Shown piece by piece: positions 8,705-17,004 of a stretch of DNA of 64,000 bases. Each line of letters begins with the position of its first letter. The stretch's first letter is position 1. This stretch comes from Nitrobacter vulgaris. GTDB taxonomy: Bacteria > Pseudomonadota > Alphaproteobacteria > Rhizobiales > Xanthobacteraceae. Under the pieces are notes generated by a model, which did not search any database, was not told the DNA's origin, and saw nothing but the letters and a program-made list of their open reading frames with translations. The stretch is from positions 1 to 64,000 of the forward strand of contig NZ_JAVDPZ010000018.1 in assembly GCF_031453995.1 (NCBI RefSeq), read 5' to 3'. Made by a program: the position numbers and the translations under genes.

Positions 8705-10072
8705 ATGGATGCGAGAAGCGTAAAGAGTGCTGAAGATGCCCGTGCGCTGATCGAGGCGCGCCGTCTGTCCCACGTCAAGGTCGGCGTGGTCGATCTCGAC
8801 GGCGTCATCCGCGGCAAATATCTGGCGCGGGACAAGTTTTTCAACGCGCTCGAATCGGGGTTCAAGTTCTGCGATGTGATCTTCGGCTGGGACTCCAGTG
8901 ACCAGCTCTATGACAAGTCGACCTTCACCGGCTGGCACACCGCATTTCCGGATGCGACCGCTCGCATTGACCCCGCCACCTGCCGCGAATTGCCGACCGA
9001 GCCGGGCATGCTGTTCTTTCTCGGCGAGTTTGATGACGCGGCAGCGCAGCTCTGCCCGCGGCGACTTCTCAAGCGCGTGATCGATCGGACGACCGAGATG
9101 GGATTTACCGCCACGGTCGCTGCGGAATTCGAGTTCTTCGTCTTCGACGAGACACCGCACAGCATCAGGGAGAAGAACTTTCGCGATCTGAAAAACCTTA
9201 CGCCCGGCTGGTTCGGCTATTCCGTACTGCGTTCGTCGGTCGAGGCGGATCTCAATCGCGGGCTGCTCGCGCTATGCGATGAGATGGACATTCCGCTGGA
9301 AAGCTTTCACACGGAAACGGGGCCCGGCGTGCTGGAAGCCGCCATCCAGTACACGGATGCGCTCGCGGCCGCCGACCGCGCGGTCCTGTTCAAGACCTTC
9401 TCCAAGGTATGGGCCGAACGTCAGGGCAAGATGGTGACGTTCATGGCCAAATGGTCGAATGCCTATCCCGGCCAGTCCGGCCATCTGCATTTGTCGCTGC
9501 GCGGTGCCGATGGCAAGCCGGCATTCCACGAAAGCGGCCGTCCGGGCTACATGTCCGACACCATGCGTCATTTCGTCGGAGGCCAGCAGGCGCTTCTGCC
9601 TGAACTTCTGGCCATGGTCGCGTCGACCGTGAATAGCTATTCGCGACTGATCCCGGGTTTCTGGGCTCCGACCGACGCCACCTGGGGTATCGAAAATCGC
9701 ACTTGCGCCTTGCGCGTGATACCGGGATCGCCGTCGAGCCAGCGCGTCGAATACCGAATCGCCGCTGCCGACATCAATCCATATCTGGCCATCGCCGCCG
9801 CGCTCGGCTCGGGACTCTGGGGTATCGAGCACAAGATTGAGCCCGATGAACCGATCACCGGAAATGCCTATGACATGAAGCATGCATCTGCCCGCACGTT
9901 GCCGCGTACATTGTCGGAGGCTGCGGATCGGCTCGCCAGATCTGCCATTGCCCGAGAATTATTCGGCGAGCTCTTCATCGAGCATTTTGCCATGACACGG
10001 CAATGGGAGGAGCGCGAATTCCGCAAGGCGATCACCGATTGGGAACTTGCCCGTTATTTTGAGATCATCTGA
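8705..10072 (+). CDS. Glutamine synthetase-like gamma-glutamyl-amide ligase
   Basis: The 455-aa protein has the GSI-like catalytic fold. Visible motifs are the metal-binding AAEFEFFVFDE (about 138-148), GPGVLEAAIQYTDAL (about 205-219, GPG plus Glu), the GHLHLSL segment (about 259-265) and ENRTCALRV (about 329-337, phosphate-binding Arg). It lacks the adenylylation-loop Tyr context of GlnA and resembles the PuuA/IpuC/GlnA3-type enzymes that join glutamate to amines using ATP. It is first in an operon with an alcohol dehydrogenase and an amidotransferase, supporting a catabolic gamma-glutamylation role rather than ammonia assimilation. The amine substrate is not deducible. Confidence 0.88.
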   Translation: MDARSVKSAEDARALIEARRLSHVKVGVVDLDGVIRGKYLARDKFFNALESGFKFCDVIFGWDSSDQLYDKSTFTGWHTAFPDATARIDPATCRELPTEPGMLFFLGEFDDAAAQLCPRRLLKRVIDRTTEMGFTATVAAEFEFFVFDETPHSIREKNFRDLKNLTPGWFGYSVLRSSVEADLNRGLLALCDEMDIPLESFHTETGPGVLEAAIQYTDALAAADRAVLFKTFSKVWAERQGKMVTFMAKWSNAYPGQSGHLHLSLRGADGKPAFHESGRPGYMSDTMRHFVGGQQALLPELLAMVASTVNSYSRLIPGFWAPTDATWGIENRTCALRVIPGSPSSQRVEYRIAAADINPYLAIAAALGSGLWGIEHKIEPDEPITGNAYDMKHASARTLPRTLSEAADRLARSAIARELFGELFIEHFAMTRQWEEREFRKAITDWELARYFEII

Positions 10073-10156
10073 AACCCGACGCTTCCAAGAGTGATATCGT
10101 GAACGATGTCCCGGCTCAAATCATATCATCTCCGACTGAAGCATTGAGAGCCATCC

Positions 10157-11329
10157 ATGCACGTTCAGATCACTGGAGCCTGGAATTTTCCGACGCGCGT
10201 CATTGCGGGGCCCGGGCGCATCGCCGAGTTGCCGGATCTCTGCCGGGCTCATGGCATCACCAGGCCATTGCTTGTCACGGATGCAGGACTCGCCAAGTCT
10301 GACATGATCGCGAGCATCGCACGGCTCGTGCGCGAGGCGGGAATCCCGATCAGCATCTTCTCCGATGTCAAAGGCAATCCGGTCGAGTCCAACCTGACGG
10401 CCGGCGTTGTGGCGTTCAAGCAGGGTGGTCACGATGGCGTTGTCGCAGTCGGCGGCGGCTCGGCACTCGACGTCGGCAAGTGCGTGGCGTTCATGGTTGC
10501 CCAGTCGCGGCCGGTCTTTGATTTCGAGGATGTCGGCGACCAGTGGACAAGAGCCAACACCGACGGCGTCGCCCCCATTATCGCGGTGCCAACCACCGCC
10601 GGCACCGGCTCTGAAGTCGGGCGCGCAAGCGTGATCACTCGCGAAGACACGCACGAAAAGAAAATCATCTTTCACCCCTTGATGATGCCGAAGGTCGCCG
10701 TCGAGGACCCGGAGCTCGTGGTCGGCCTACCGCCGTTCCTGACCATGGCAACGGGCATGGATGCGCTGGCGCATTGCTTCGAGGCCTATTGTGTGAAAGC
10801 CTTTCATCCGCTCGCCGATGGCGTGGCGCTGGAGGGTATCAAGATCGTCGATACCTATTTGCCACGCGCCGTCGCCGACGGAAGCGACTTGGAAGCTCGC
10901 GCCTACATGTTCGCGGCGGCGTCGATGGGAGCCACGGCTTTTCAGAAAGGGCTCGGCGCAATCCATTCGGTGTCGCACCCTGTCGGCGCGCGATACGATA
11001 CGCACCATGGCCTCACCAACGGCGTTATCTTCCCCTACGTCATGGTGTGCAACAGGAAAGCCATCGCCGACAAGATCCCGCACATTGCCCGCGCACTCGA
11101 CCTGCCGGGCCGTGATTTCGATACTGTGCTGAACTGGATTATGACCCTGCGGAAGAATCTTGGGGTACCGCACACGCTGGCGGAGCTCGGCATCAAGGAA
11201 TCAGATGCCAAAACGATTGCGAAGGATGCGGTCAAGGATCCGACCGCTCGCACCAATCCCCGGTCACTGACCGAAGCCGAGTTCGAGAAACTCACGCTAG
11301 CCGCGATCCGCGGTGACCTCGGGGGATAG
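10157..11329 (+). CDS. Iron-containing alcohol dehydrogenase
   Basis: This is a 390-aa Fe-ADH family (group III) enzyme. The N-terminal NAD(P)-binding half has VAVGGGSALDVGK (about 94-106) and the conserved PTTAGTGSEVGRASVI (about 141-156). The iron ligands are in MATGMDALAHCFEAY (Asp about 199, His about 203), GAIHSVSHP (His about 268) and DTHHGLTNG (His about 282). It should oxidise a primary alcohol or reduce an aldehyde. Placed between a gamma-glutamyl ligase and a glutamine amidotransferase-type hydrolase, it could oxidise the hydroxyl of a glutamylated amino alcohol, but that substrate is an inference. It lies 85 bp after the ligase. Confidence 0.94.
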   Translation: MHVQITGAWNFPTRVIAGPGRIAELPDLCRAHGITRPLLVTDAGLAKSDMIASIARLVREAGIPISIFSDVKGNPVESNLTAGVVAFKQGGHDGVVAVGGGSALDVGKCVAFMVAQSRPVFDFEDVGDQWTRANTDGVAPIIAVPTTAGTGSEVGRASVITREDTHEKKIIFHPLMMPKVAVEDPELVVGLPPFLTMATGMDALAHCFEAYCVKAFHPLADGVALEGIKIVDTYLPRAVADGSDLEARAYMFAAASMGATAFQKGLGAIHSVSHPVGARYDTHHGLTNGVIFPYVMVCNRKAIADKIPHIARALDLPGRDFDTVLNWIMTLRKNLGVPHTLAELGIKESDAKTIAKDAVKDPTARTNPRSLTEAEFEKLTLAAIRGDLGG

Positions 11330-11332
11330 GCC

Positions 11333-12163
11333 TTGCTGCGGTTATTGGTTCTTGAAGGTAACTCTCGATCCGGCCGCCGCCGGATTGCGCAAACTGCGGG
11401 GGCGACTCCGGGCGAGAGCTACGCCGATCTACTCCGGACCCTAGCTCCCCAAGCGGCGGTCGATATTTATCTTGGAACTGACGAAGGTGCTTCGTCGCCT
11501 CAGCCAATCGATGCCTATCATGGCGTTGCCATTACCGGCTCGTCGCTCAACATCTACCAGTGCGAAGCCGAATCGATGCGGCAGATCGAGTTTGTTCGCG
11601 AGGTCTTTGCTCGCGGGATTCCGATGTTCGGGTCGTGCTGGGGATTGCAGCTTGCGGCAGTGGCGGCAGGAGGGGAGGTTGGGCTCAATCCCGCAGGTCG
11701 GGAAGTGGCATTCGCGCGCAAGATCACGCTGACCACGGAGGGGCACCTACATCCAATGCATGCGCGTCGCGCCACGGCATTCGACGCGCCGGCCATCCAT
11801 AGCGATGTCGTTACCCGTCTTCCGGCTGATACCGTCATCACGGCACGAAATGCGATCTGCGAGGTGCAGGCAGCGGAGATCCGCTTTGGACGGGGCGTAT
11901 TTTGGGGGGTGCAGTATCATCCGGAATATCGTCTGCACGACGTTGCTTCCGTGATCCGTCGTTACGGCCAGACCTTGGTTGACGAGGGCTTTTTCGCTGA
12001 TCTTGCTGAACTCGAACGATATGCCGCCGATCTGTCCGCGCTCGAAGCAGACCCAAAGCGGCGTGACATCGCATGGCGTCTCGGACTGGACGCAGATATT
12101 GTTAGTGACGCGATACGCCAGACCGAGCTTGCGAATTGGGTCTCCTTTTTGGAGTGCAAATGA
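11333..12163 (+). CDS. Class I glutamine amidotransferase-type hydrolase
   Basis: The 276-aa protein begins at TTG only 3 bp after the preceding stop, indicating translational coupling. The triad of class I GATases is present: nucleophile Cys about 102 in FGSCWGLQLAA, and His/Glu about 196/198 in GVQYHPEY. A C-terminal extension of about 60 residues (AELERYAADLSALE...) is helical. With a glutamine-synthetase-like ligase and a dehydrogenase in the same operon, the likely job is hydrolysis of a gamma-glutamyl amide (as PuuD or IpuF do), not ammonia channelling; that is inference from context. Confidence 0.9.
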   Translation: MLRLLVLEGNSRSGRRRIAQTAGATPGESYADLLRTLAPQAAVDIYLGTDEGASSPQPIDAYHGVAITGSSLNIYQCEAESMRQIEFVREVFARGIPMFGSCWGLQLAAVAAGGEVGLNPAGREVAFARKITLTTEGHLHPMHARRATAFDAPAIHSDVVTRLPADTVITARNAICEVQAAEIRFGRGVFWGVQYHPEYRLHDVASVIRRYGQTLVDEGFFADLAELERYAADLSALEADPKRRDIAWRLGLDADIVSDAIRQTELANWVSFLECK

Positions 12164-12333
12164 AAGACCTGACGATCTCCACGCAACTTTCGCAGCGATC
12201 GGGGCAACCGACGACGGCGAGGTCTGTCGTCTGACAGCGAGTCAACTGGATAGCCTCGGCCGAAGGGAACGCCGCCTCGAACAGCATTGTCACAAGGACT
12301 GCCGTATCAAGGGCATTTGATGTGTGGCTCATA

Positions 12334-12786
12334 CTAGCGCACTTCATCCGCGTCGTTATCGAGCAAATCGATCGGCGCAATCACGCGCTCATCTTTAAGC
12401 CGTTCGTCCGACGATCGTTGACGGGCTAAATAGGCGTCGAGGATCTCCTGGTGGTTGGGTGCCAGCGTCTCTTTGAGAGCTTCTGCCTTACCGGTAAGGT
12501 CAATGCCCAGCTGTTCAGAATACGTGAAAACGTCACGCCGCGCGTGGCGATCACCCTTGGCAAACTGGTTTGCCAGTTGCTCGAAGCCCACCTCAAGCTT
12601 CGTCAGGGTCACATGCCGGCTGTTACGCGTCAGCGAAACCTTCTGCTTCAATGCATCTTCGAATAGCCTCTTCACGTCTGCGAACATGGAATCTTTTCGT
12701 GGACGCCCTTTAGGATTAGGCGAGGGACCTCCTTTTTTCCCAGCGTGTTGCTTTCGGCGGGCGGCCAGGGCCAACGGTGGCGTCAT
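12334..12786 (-). CDS. DUF5681 domain protein
   Basis: The 150-aa soluble protein has the DUF5681 signature near its N-terminus: KKGGPSPNPKGRPRKDS (G-NPKGRP). It is followed by a helical region with TKLEVGFEQLANQFAKGDRHARRDVF. This family is abundant in rhizobial accessory regions and beside phage terminase-like or integrative elements; its function is unknown. The C-terminus is acidic (LLDNDADEVR). No phage genes are adjacent. Confidence 0.78.
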   Translation of the reverse strand: MTPPLALAARRKQHAGKKGGPSPNPKGRPRKDSMFADVKRLFEDALKQKVSLTRNSRHVTLTKLEVGFEQLANQFAKGDRHARRDVFTYSEQLGIDLTGKAEALKETLAPNHQEILDAYLARQRSSDERLKDERVIAPIDLLDNDADEVR

Positions 12787-12841
12787 CAGAGGATGGGTTC
12801 TTCCAGGGCACGACGACGGTGCGCGGTTGAGGAATATGCCT

Positions 12842-13107
12842 TGACGCTAAACAAGCGCGCTCTGCCGATTACGTCTGGTTCTCTCTACCTTGCTTATTAC
12901 GCGGAACCCGCAGGCGCCGTGGCGCTATGGTCCAGCCCAGAAAATGCCGATGCTGCTTCCTTTATGGCCGACGCTGACACGAGGTGTCGGACCACACGCG
13001 AAAAGCTGGTCAACGCCAACCCATTCCTCAAGGTGCTAACGGTCGGAGACATTAAGAGGTGGGCCGATCGCAAGATGACAGCCGTCAATTCACTGGGGCG
13101 CTTGTGA
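12842..13107 (+). pseudogene. C-terminal fragment of a transglycosylase-like protein
   Basis: About 87 codons (LNKRALPITSGSLYLAYYAE through DIKRWADRKMTAVNSLGRL) are closely similar to the C-terminus of the intact gene at 54939-55709 (LDKRGLPITPGSLYLAHFAG ... MTPINSPGRL). The catalytic SLT domain and the membrane anchor are missing. The longer open frame upstream (from 12745) is unrelated sequence overlapping DUF5681 antisense. It is therefore a truncated paralogue. Confidence 0.75.
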
Positions 13108-13472
13108 AGACCTGAAGAAGGTGCGCGTGGAATTATGCGGTTCATGCTCCATTCGCGCGGGCTTTATGGCAGCCCATTCAAATCAACGAGTGGAGAGCGC
13201 ATGGTCCGAGGCTCCCGTTGATCGCTTAAATCAAATGCAGACTTATGCCTTCGACCATGAAACAATCGTCGCTTCCCAGATTACCCCATAACCGGACATG
13301 CTGCTGACATGTCAAAATCGACGCGAATGACCATCTCCGATATCACCCTCTGGCCCCCCCACTGCGCATGCCCCGCTACATGAACTCGCCCTTGGCGAGT
13401 CAATCGTCATAGCCGTCCTACAAAATGCCAAGATGCGTAGGCGTGTTTCCAACTATCTTGAGGCTAGACGAG
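13108..13472. other. Intergenic region without a recognised gene
   Basis: The region follows the truncated transglycosylase copy. No frame with a plausible start and ribosome binding site or any family feature is visible. Confidence 0.5.
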
Positions 13473-13961
13473 TCATCTGCGGAACAGTCCGCTCACCGCA
13501 CGCCCTACGCCGTGCACAGCGCCGCCGATCGCGCCGATTGGACCGCCGCCACCACGCGAATAGCGAGCGCGGCCCCCAGCGCGACGACGGTGTTGATGGC
13601 CAGATTTGCCAGCGTTCGCGCTGGTGTCCGTTAGTACCTTATGCTGGGTGGCGTTGAGGAAGCCAGTCGTAGGGTAGCCGTTTTTCTCCTGCCAGCGCGC
13701 GATAACGGCGCGAGTCGATTCGTCGAACTTCCCATTGATCTTGGTGTCGAACCCGAGCCTGGTTAGCCTACGTTGCACTTCACGGCGCTTTGTTTTGGTG
13801 AGGCCGATCTGTTCCTCGGTCTTCTGAGTCGCTTCGTCGGTAGCGATCGCCGTATCGGCAGGTATCAACGTCTCGCGCGGCGTGCTGCTCAGGCCAGCCA
13901 TAGCAAAGTGCGCGCTATTGACAATCGCTAGAATGGACAATGCCAGGATCAAGGCGCGCAT
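13473..13961 (-). CDS. Secreted peptidoglycan-binding domain protein
   Basis: The start at 13961 (MRALILALSILAIVNSAHFAMAG) gives a clear signal peptide. The longer frame from 14039 adds an unlikely N-terminus. The 162-aa product has a PG_binding_1 domain at about residues 55-115 (RREVQRRLTRLGFDTKINGKFD, then STRAVIARWQEKNGYPTTGFL). A Gly/Arg-rich tail follows (RRRAGGRARYSRGGGGPIG). It probably binds cell-wall glycan in the periplasm and has no catalytic domain. Confidence 0.8.
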   Translation of the reverse strand: MRALILALSILAIVNSAHFAMAGLSSTPRETLIPADTAIATDEATQKTEEQIGLTKTKRREVQRRLTRLGFDTKINGKFDESTRAVIARWQEKNGYPTTGFLNATQHKVLTDTSANAGKSGHQHRRRAGGRARYSRGGGGPIGAIGGAVHGVGRAVSGLFRR

Positions 13962-14443
13962 GCCCTTTCCTTCGCCCTCAAGTCCGCCGATGGTTCGGTC
14001 TAGAAAGTAGGAGACACACCGCGCCGTCTGAACCATCAAAAATCCGGCGGCGCCACTCCGCTTCGTCGTGGGGTAAACTGTTGTCCGCCGCAGACGGTTC
14101 CATAGCCTCGCCGATTGTCACGCCGTATTGCACGCGGGGGCAATGGGAACGGCACCGCCCTTGGCCCTTCGGGATCAACCTTAAAAACGGCCAGAGCATC
14201 AGGTTCCCGAGATGTGATGCATGAGTCCGTTCGTGGGCCCTTTTAGGAATTGGCGCGATGTCGGACTTGAGGCATGCCCGATGGCGACGCAAGGCATAAT
14301 CCAAAGAGGTTCGTGTTGAACGCTGGCCGGAGGCGACGGCGGTCATCCCGCGATGATCGGCGGACTCCAGCAGAGCATATCAGCCTGCCGACGACACAGC
14401 TCTCGCCAGGCTCGGATAGGTGATCCCACCCATAAACATGATT
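13962..14443. other. Intergenic region without a recognised gene
   Basis: Open frames on both strands lack ribosome binding sites and family features. The stretch is not obviously repetitive. Confidence 0.45.
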
Positions 14444-14689
14444 TCATTGCGCACTCTTCGAAGACTTTCCAGCTGCAGGCGACTTAGTCACAGCCCATGG
14501 ATCGTACTTTTCCTTGGAATCGGGAATGCGTTTGAGAGCTTCCTGATAGGCCTTTTCGTCGACCTTGGGCTTGTTGCCTGCGGCTGCAGGACCGCCGCCC
14601 TTATGCCCACGTTTGCCGCCTCCCATCTGCGCTTGTGCAGGCACTGCCAACAACGCCAGCACCGCCACTGCCATCACCAGAAACCTCAT
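14444..14689 (-). CDS. Small secreted Lys/Gly-rich protein
   Basis: The 81-aa protein has a clear signal peptide (MRFLVMAVAVLALLAVPAQA, cleavage after AQA). The mature part starts with the Gly/Lys-rich MGGGKRGHKGGG, followed by VDEKAYQEALKRIPDSKEKYDPWA. This YQEALKRIP-x(6)-DPW pattern occurs in uncharacterised small exported proteins of Bradyrhizobium relatives. No function is known; periplasmic location is predicted. Confidence 0.8.
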   Translation of the reverse strand: MRFLVMAVAVLALLAVPAQAQMGGGKRGHKGGGPAAAGNKPKVDEKAYQEALKRIPDSKEKYDPWAVTKSPAAGKSSKSAQ

Positions 14690-14952
14690 CGCGAGCTGTC
14701 TCCCTAGCCGTCGCCTAGCGCAAGCTAATTCTCAGACAGCCGCTCGTAAAGTCGGGAACGCCATCTGTCGGGAGCTTATTGAAAGCGCCGACGGACTTTC
14801 ATGCCGGCCCGAGATTACGAAACTCCCCGAACCGCGGCGCAAGACTGCTCTGCTTTGACAAACCGGCGACGTGAGCTGGTTGAAGGTTTCGCGCCGCCAG
14901 ATCGAAACGGCTTTCTGACGAAGTTTCTCCGAATAACAGCTGTACCCCTAAG

Positions 14953-14984
14953 TGTCCCTGTCGGAAACCTAATCCGGCTGGCAA
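14953..14984. repeat. 32-bp exact repeat, copy 1
   Basis: A sequence beginning TGTCCCTGTCGGAAACC and ending CCGGCTGGCAA is identical to 32452-32483. Flanks differ. It begins with TG and lies in transposon-littered surroundings, so it may be the terminal part of an insertion sequence; no transposase is attached here. Confidence 0.8.
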
Positions 14985-15142
14985 TTTCAGCACTTTGGAT
15001 CGGTTGATATTTGCTGGGCTGTATCGTTTGGCGCCAAGTGTTCTAGGTGCTCCGGCGATTTTGAAACTGAGACGGTGATCGTGTCGCCGAATTGCTACAG
15101 CGTATGTCGAGGGCATCATTTTAACATTTAACGCACTAAATC

Positions 15143-15187
15143 TGATCATGGGGCATCACAGCTTGATCATAAGTAATCGCATATAAT
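15143..15187 (+). promoter_or_regulatory. Candidate control region of the RiPP precursor
   Basis: Two palindromic TGATCA sites (15143-15148 and 15164-15169) are spaced exactly 21 bp apart, about two helical turns. A TATAAT hexamer follows at 15182-15187, about 107 bp before the precursor start. No good -35 element at normal spacing is visible, so the promoter may need an activator bound at the repeats. This is sequence inspection only. Confidence 0.35.
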
Positions 15188-15293
15188 GGAGCGGTCCATC
15201 ACGGAGCACAACGGTGCCGGTTTTGGAGAAGATTATTCATTTGTTTCGGCTCCGGGTGCGATGGGCGTCTTTCAATTTGAAAGGATTGCCAAA

Positions 15294-15515
15294 ATGGCCG
15301 AAGAACTCGATTCTGTTATCGAAGCCCTTTCTAGTGCCAAGCTGAGTCTGAGCAAGGCAGTCGAACAAATGACAACCGGCACGGCGGCGTCGAGCCTTTC
15401 CGAGGCTCAGTTGAGCCGGCTTAAGGCGCTGTCGGACCAGAACACCGGTTGTCAGAACAGCGGCTGCGGCGGTGCGGAAGCTGCGCTGGCGGCGAAAGCC
15501 GGGGGCCGGAAGTAA
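15294..15515 (+). CDS. Putative RiPP precursor peptide
   Basis: The 73-aa peptide starts at ATG 15294 behind a GAAAGGA ribosome binding site. An in-frame ATG at 15186 is less likely because it overlaps a TATAAT box. Residues 1-47 form a leader-like, amphipathic helical region (MAEELDSVIEALSSAKLSLS..., then LSEAQLSRLKAL). The C-terminal part is QNTGCQNSGCGG (49-60), a tandem QN(T/S)GC motif with Cys53 and Cys58, then AEAALAAKAGGRK. The two Cys and nearby Thr/Ser are plausible sites for azoline formation or radical-SAM cross-links. It directly precedes a radical SAM/SPASM gene and a YcaO fusion gene, which is what identifies it as a precursor. No known RiPP family is recognised. Confidence 0.8.
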   Translation: MAEELDSVIEALSSAKLSLSKAVEQMTTGTAASSLSEAQLSRLKALSDQNTGCQNSGCGGAEAALAAKAGGRK

Positions 15516-15528
15516 GTCCGTTCGCCTC

Positions 15529-15567
15529 GTCCGGCGGAAGCCAATGTTATTCCGCCGGACGTTTCTG
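15529..15567 (+). terminator. Hairpin between precursor and maturase genes
   Basis: There is a perfect 11-bp inverted repeat: GTCCGGCGGAA (15529-15539) and TTCCGCCGGAC (15550-15560), with a 10-nt loop, followed by GTTTCT. It begins 13 bp after the precursor stop. It can act as a partial terminator or 3'-stabilising stem that gives more precursor than enzyme mRNA, a common arrangement in RiPP operons. The U-tract is short, so it may be leaky. Confidence 0.65.
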
Positions 15568-15623
15568 ATGCGGGTACGCTGCTCGGTTTGATAACCGTGC
15601 TTAGCTGCTAATGAGGCCCGATC

Positions 15624-16973
15624 ATGCAGAAGCTGTCCTCATATGTTGTCGCATCACCTATATTCTCCGAGGATAACGCACCCCTTCTAGTGGTTCTCGC
15701 CACCCGGACGGGCGTCGTTTTCGAGTTGCCGCTATCGATCTGGCAAGTCTTGCGGTCGGGCGCATTCGAGAAACTGAACGCCAAGACCCGGACCGAGCTG
15801 TCGGAAGCGGAAATACTGGTGCCGCAGGCGGAGGACGAGCTCGCGGTTGTGTTATCGCGCAATCGGGAGGCGATCCGGACCAATACTCATCTGAATTACG
15901 TAATCCAGCCGACCGCGCATTGCCAGCTCGGCTGTGGCTACTGCGGCCAGACGCATGAGCGAAGAAACCTCAGCACAGAGAACGAGACGGCCATTCTGCG
16001 GGACGTCCGAGACAGACTGGATGCCGGGAAGTTTGTAGAGCTGAACCTCTGCTGGTTTGGCGCAGAGCCGCTTTCCGGACTTGTGCAGATGCGCTCCCTG
16101 ACGCCCCAGCTTCGCCGAATTGCGGAAGAAAGGAATGTTGAATACCGGGCGAGCATTGTTACCAACGGATTGGCAATGTCCCGGAAGATAGGCGCTGAGC
16201 TAGTGAATACACTCGGGGTTGTGTCTATCACCGTGTCGCTCGATGGAACTGCGATGTATCACGACCGGCGACGGCATACGAAATCCGGTAAACCGACTTT
16301 CAACCAGATCCTTGCGAACCTCGTGGCGCTGGCGGATACGATCGGCTCCGATCCGGTGGAGATCAAGGTCCGCTGCAATGTCGACCGGGAGAATGCGCCC
16401 GATGTTGTACGGCTGCTGCAGCGCCTGCATGACGAGGGGCTGCACCGTGCGGTCCAGTTCTATACGGCGCCGATCCACTCCTGGGGCAATGATGCCCATC
16501 GGCGGAGCCTTGACCCGGAGGACTACGCCCGCATGGAGCTGTCCTGGTTCGTGGAGATGAAACGGCTGGGCTTTTCGGTGCCGCTCGTCCCCAAGGTGCA
16601 GCATGTCGTCTGCCTTGCGGTGCAGCCGCAGGGAGCGCTGGTCGATGCGCATGGCACGCTCTTCAACTGCACCGAGGTCTCCTATGTGCCGAGCTACGGC
16701 ACGCCAAACCGATTTGCCATTGGTGATGTCATGAGCGGCGAGCGGGGCACGACGCGCGATGTCCTTGGTAGCTTCAACGATCAAGTTCAGAGCGGCGCCT
16801 TCGGCTGCAGCCGCTGCCGAATGCTTCCTGTTTGTGGGGGCGCATGTCCGAAGGAATGGGTCGAGGGCCGAGCGCCCTGCCCCAGCTCCAAGCGCAATAT
16901 GGCGGAACGGCTGCTTTTGGCGGCGGCTTTCAGTCGCACCGATTCGGCGACTGATCCGGCCGAGGCTGCGTAA
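15624..16973 (+). CDS. Radical SAM/SPASM peptide maturase
   Basis: This is a 449-aa protein. Residues 1-85 form an N-terminal domain of the kind often seen on peptide-modifying radical SAM enzymes. The radical SAM core has the CxxxCxxC cluster motif CQLGCGYC (Cys100, 104, 107), then LCWFGAEPL and ASIVTNG strands. The C-terminal SPASM region binds auxiliary Fe-S clusters: FNCTEV (Cys about 349), CSRCRMLPVCGGAC (about 395-408) and a further Cys near 418. Such enzymes install thioether, C-C or epimer modifications in precursor peptides. It sits between a Cys-containing precursor and a YcaO fusion, with only 31 bp before the next gene. The reaction catalysed is not predictable. Confidence 0.93.
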   Translation: MQKLSSYVVASPIFSEDNAPLLVVLATRTGVVFELPLSIWQVLRSGAFEKLNAKTRTELSEAEILVPQAEDELAVVLSRNREAIRTNTHLNYVIQPTAHCQLGCGYCGQTHERRNLSTENETAILRDVRDRLDAGKFVELNLCWFGAEPLSGLVQMRSLTPQLRRIAEERNVEYRASIVTNGLAMSRKIGAELVNTLGVVSITVSLDGTAMYHDRRRHTKSGKPTFNQILANLVALADTIGSDPVEIKVRCNVDRENAPDVVRLLQRLHDEGLHRAVQFYTAPIHSWGNDAHRRSLDPEDYARMELSWFVEMKRLGFSVPLVPKVQHVVCLAVQPQGALVDAHGTLFNCTEVSYVPSYGTPNRFAIGDVMSGERGTTRDVLGSFNDQVQSGAFGCSRCRMLPVCGGACPKEWVEGRAPCPSSKRNMAERLLLAAAFSRTDSATDPAEAA

Positions 16974-17004
16974 GCGGTGGCGTGAGCCGGTTCGGAGAAC
17001 GGTT

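Larger units (their letters stand above)
14690..15293. other. Gene-free stretch upstream of the RiPP locus
   Basis: No gene is supported. The stretch contains a 32-bp sequence repeated at 32452-32483 (listed separately) and, near its right end, an AT-rich region with paired TGATCA sites and a TATAAT box before the precursor gene. Confidence 0.5.

Noticed and set aside
15186..15293. Longer start for the RiPP precursor (110 aa)
   Set aside because: The ATG overlaps a TATAAT box and lacks a ribosome binding site; ATG 15294 has GAAAGGA at correct distance.
16759..17004. N-terminal extension of the YcaO fusion gene overlapping the radical SAM gene
   Set aside because: It reads through the SPASM Cys region out of frame and has Arg-rich shadow composition; ATG 17005 has a proper ribosome binding site.
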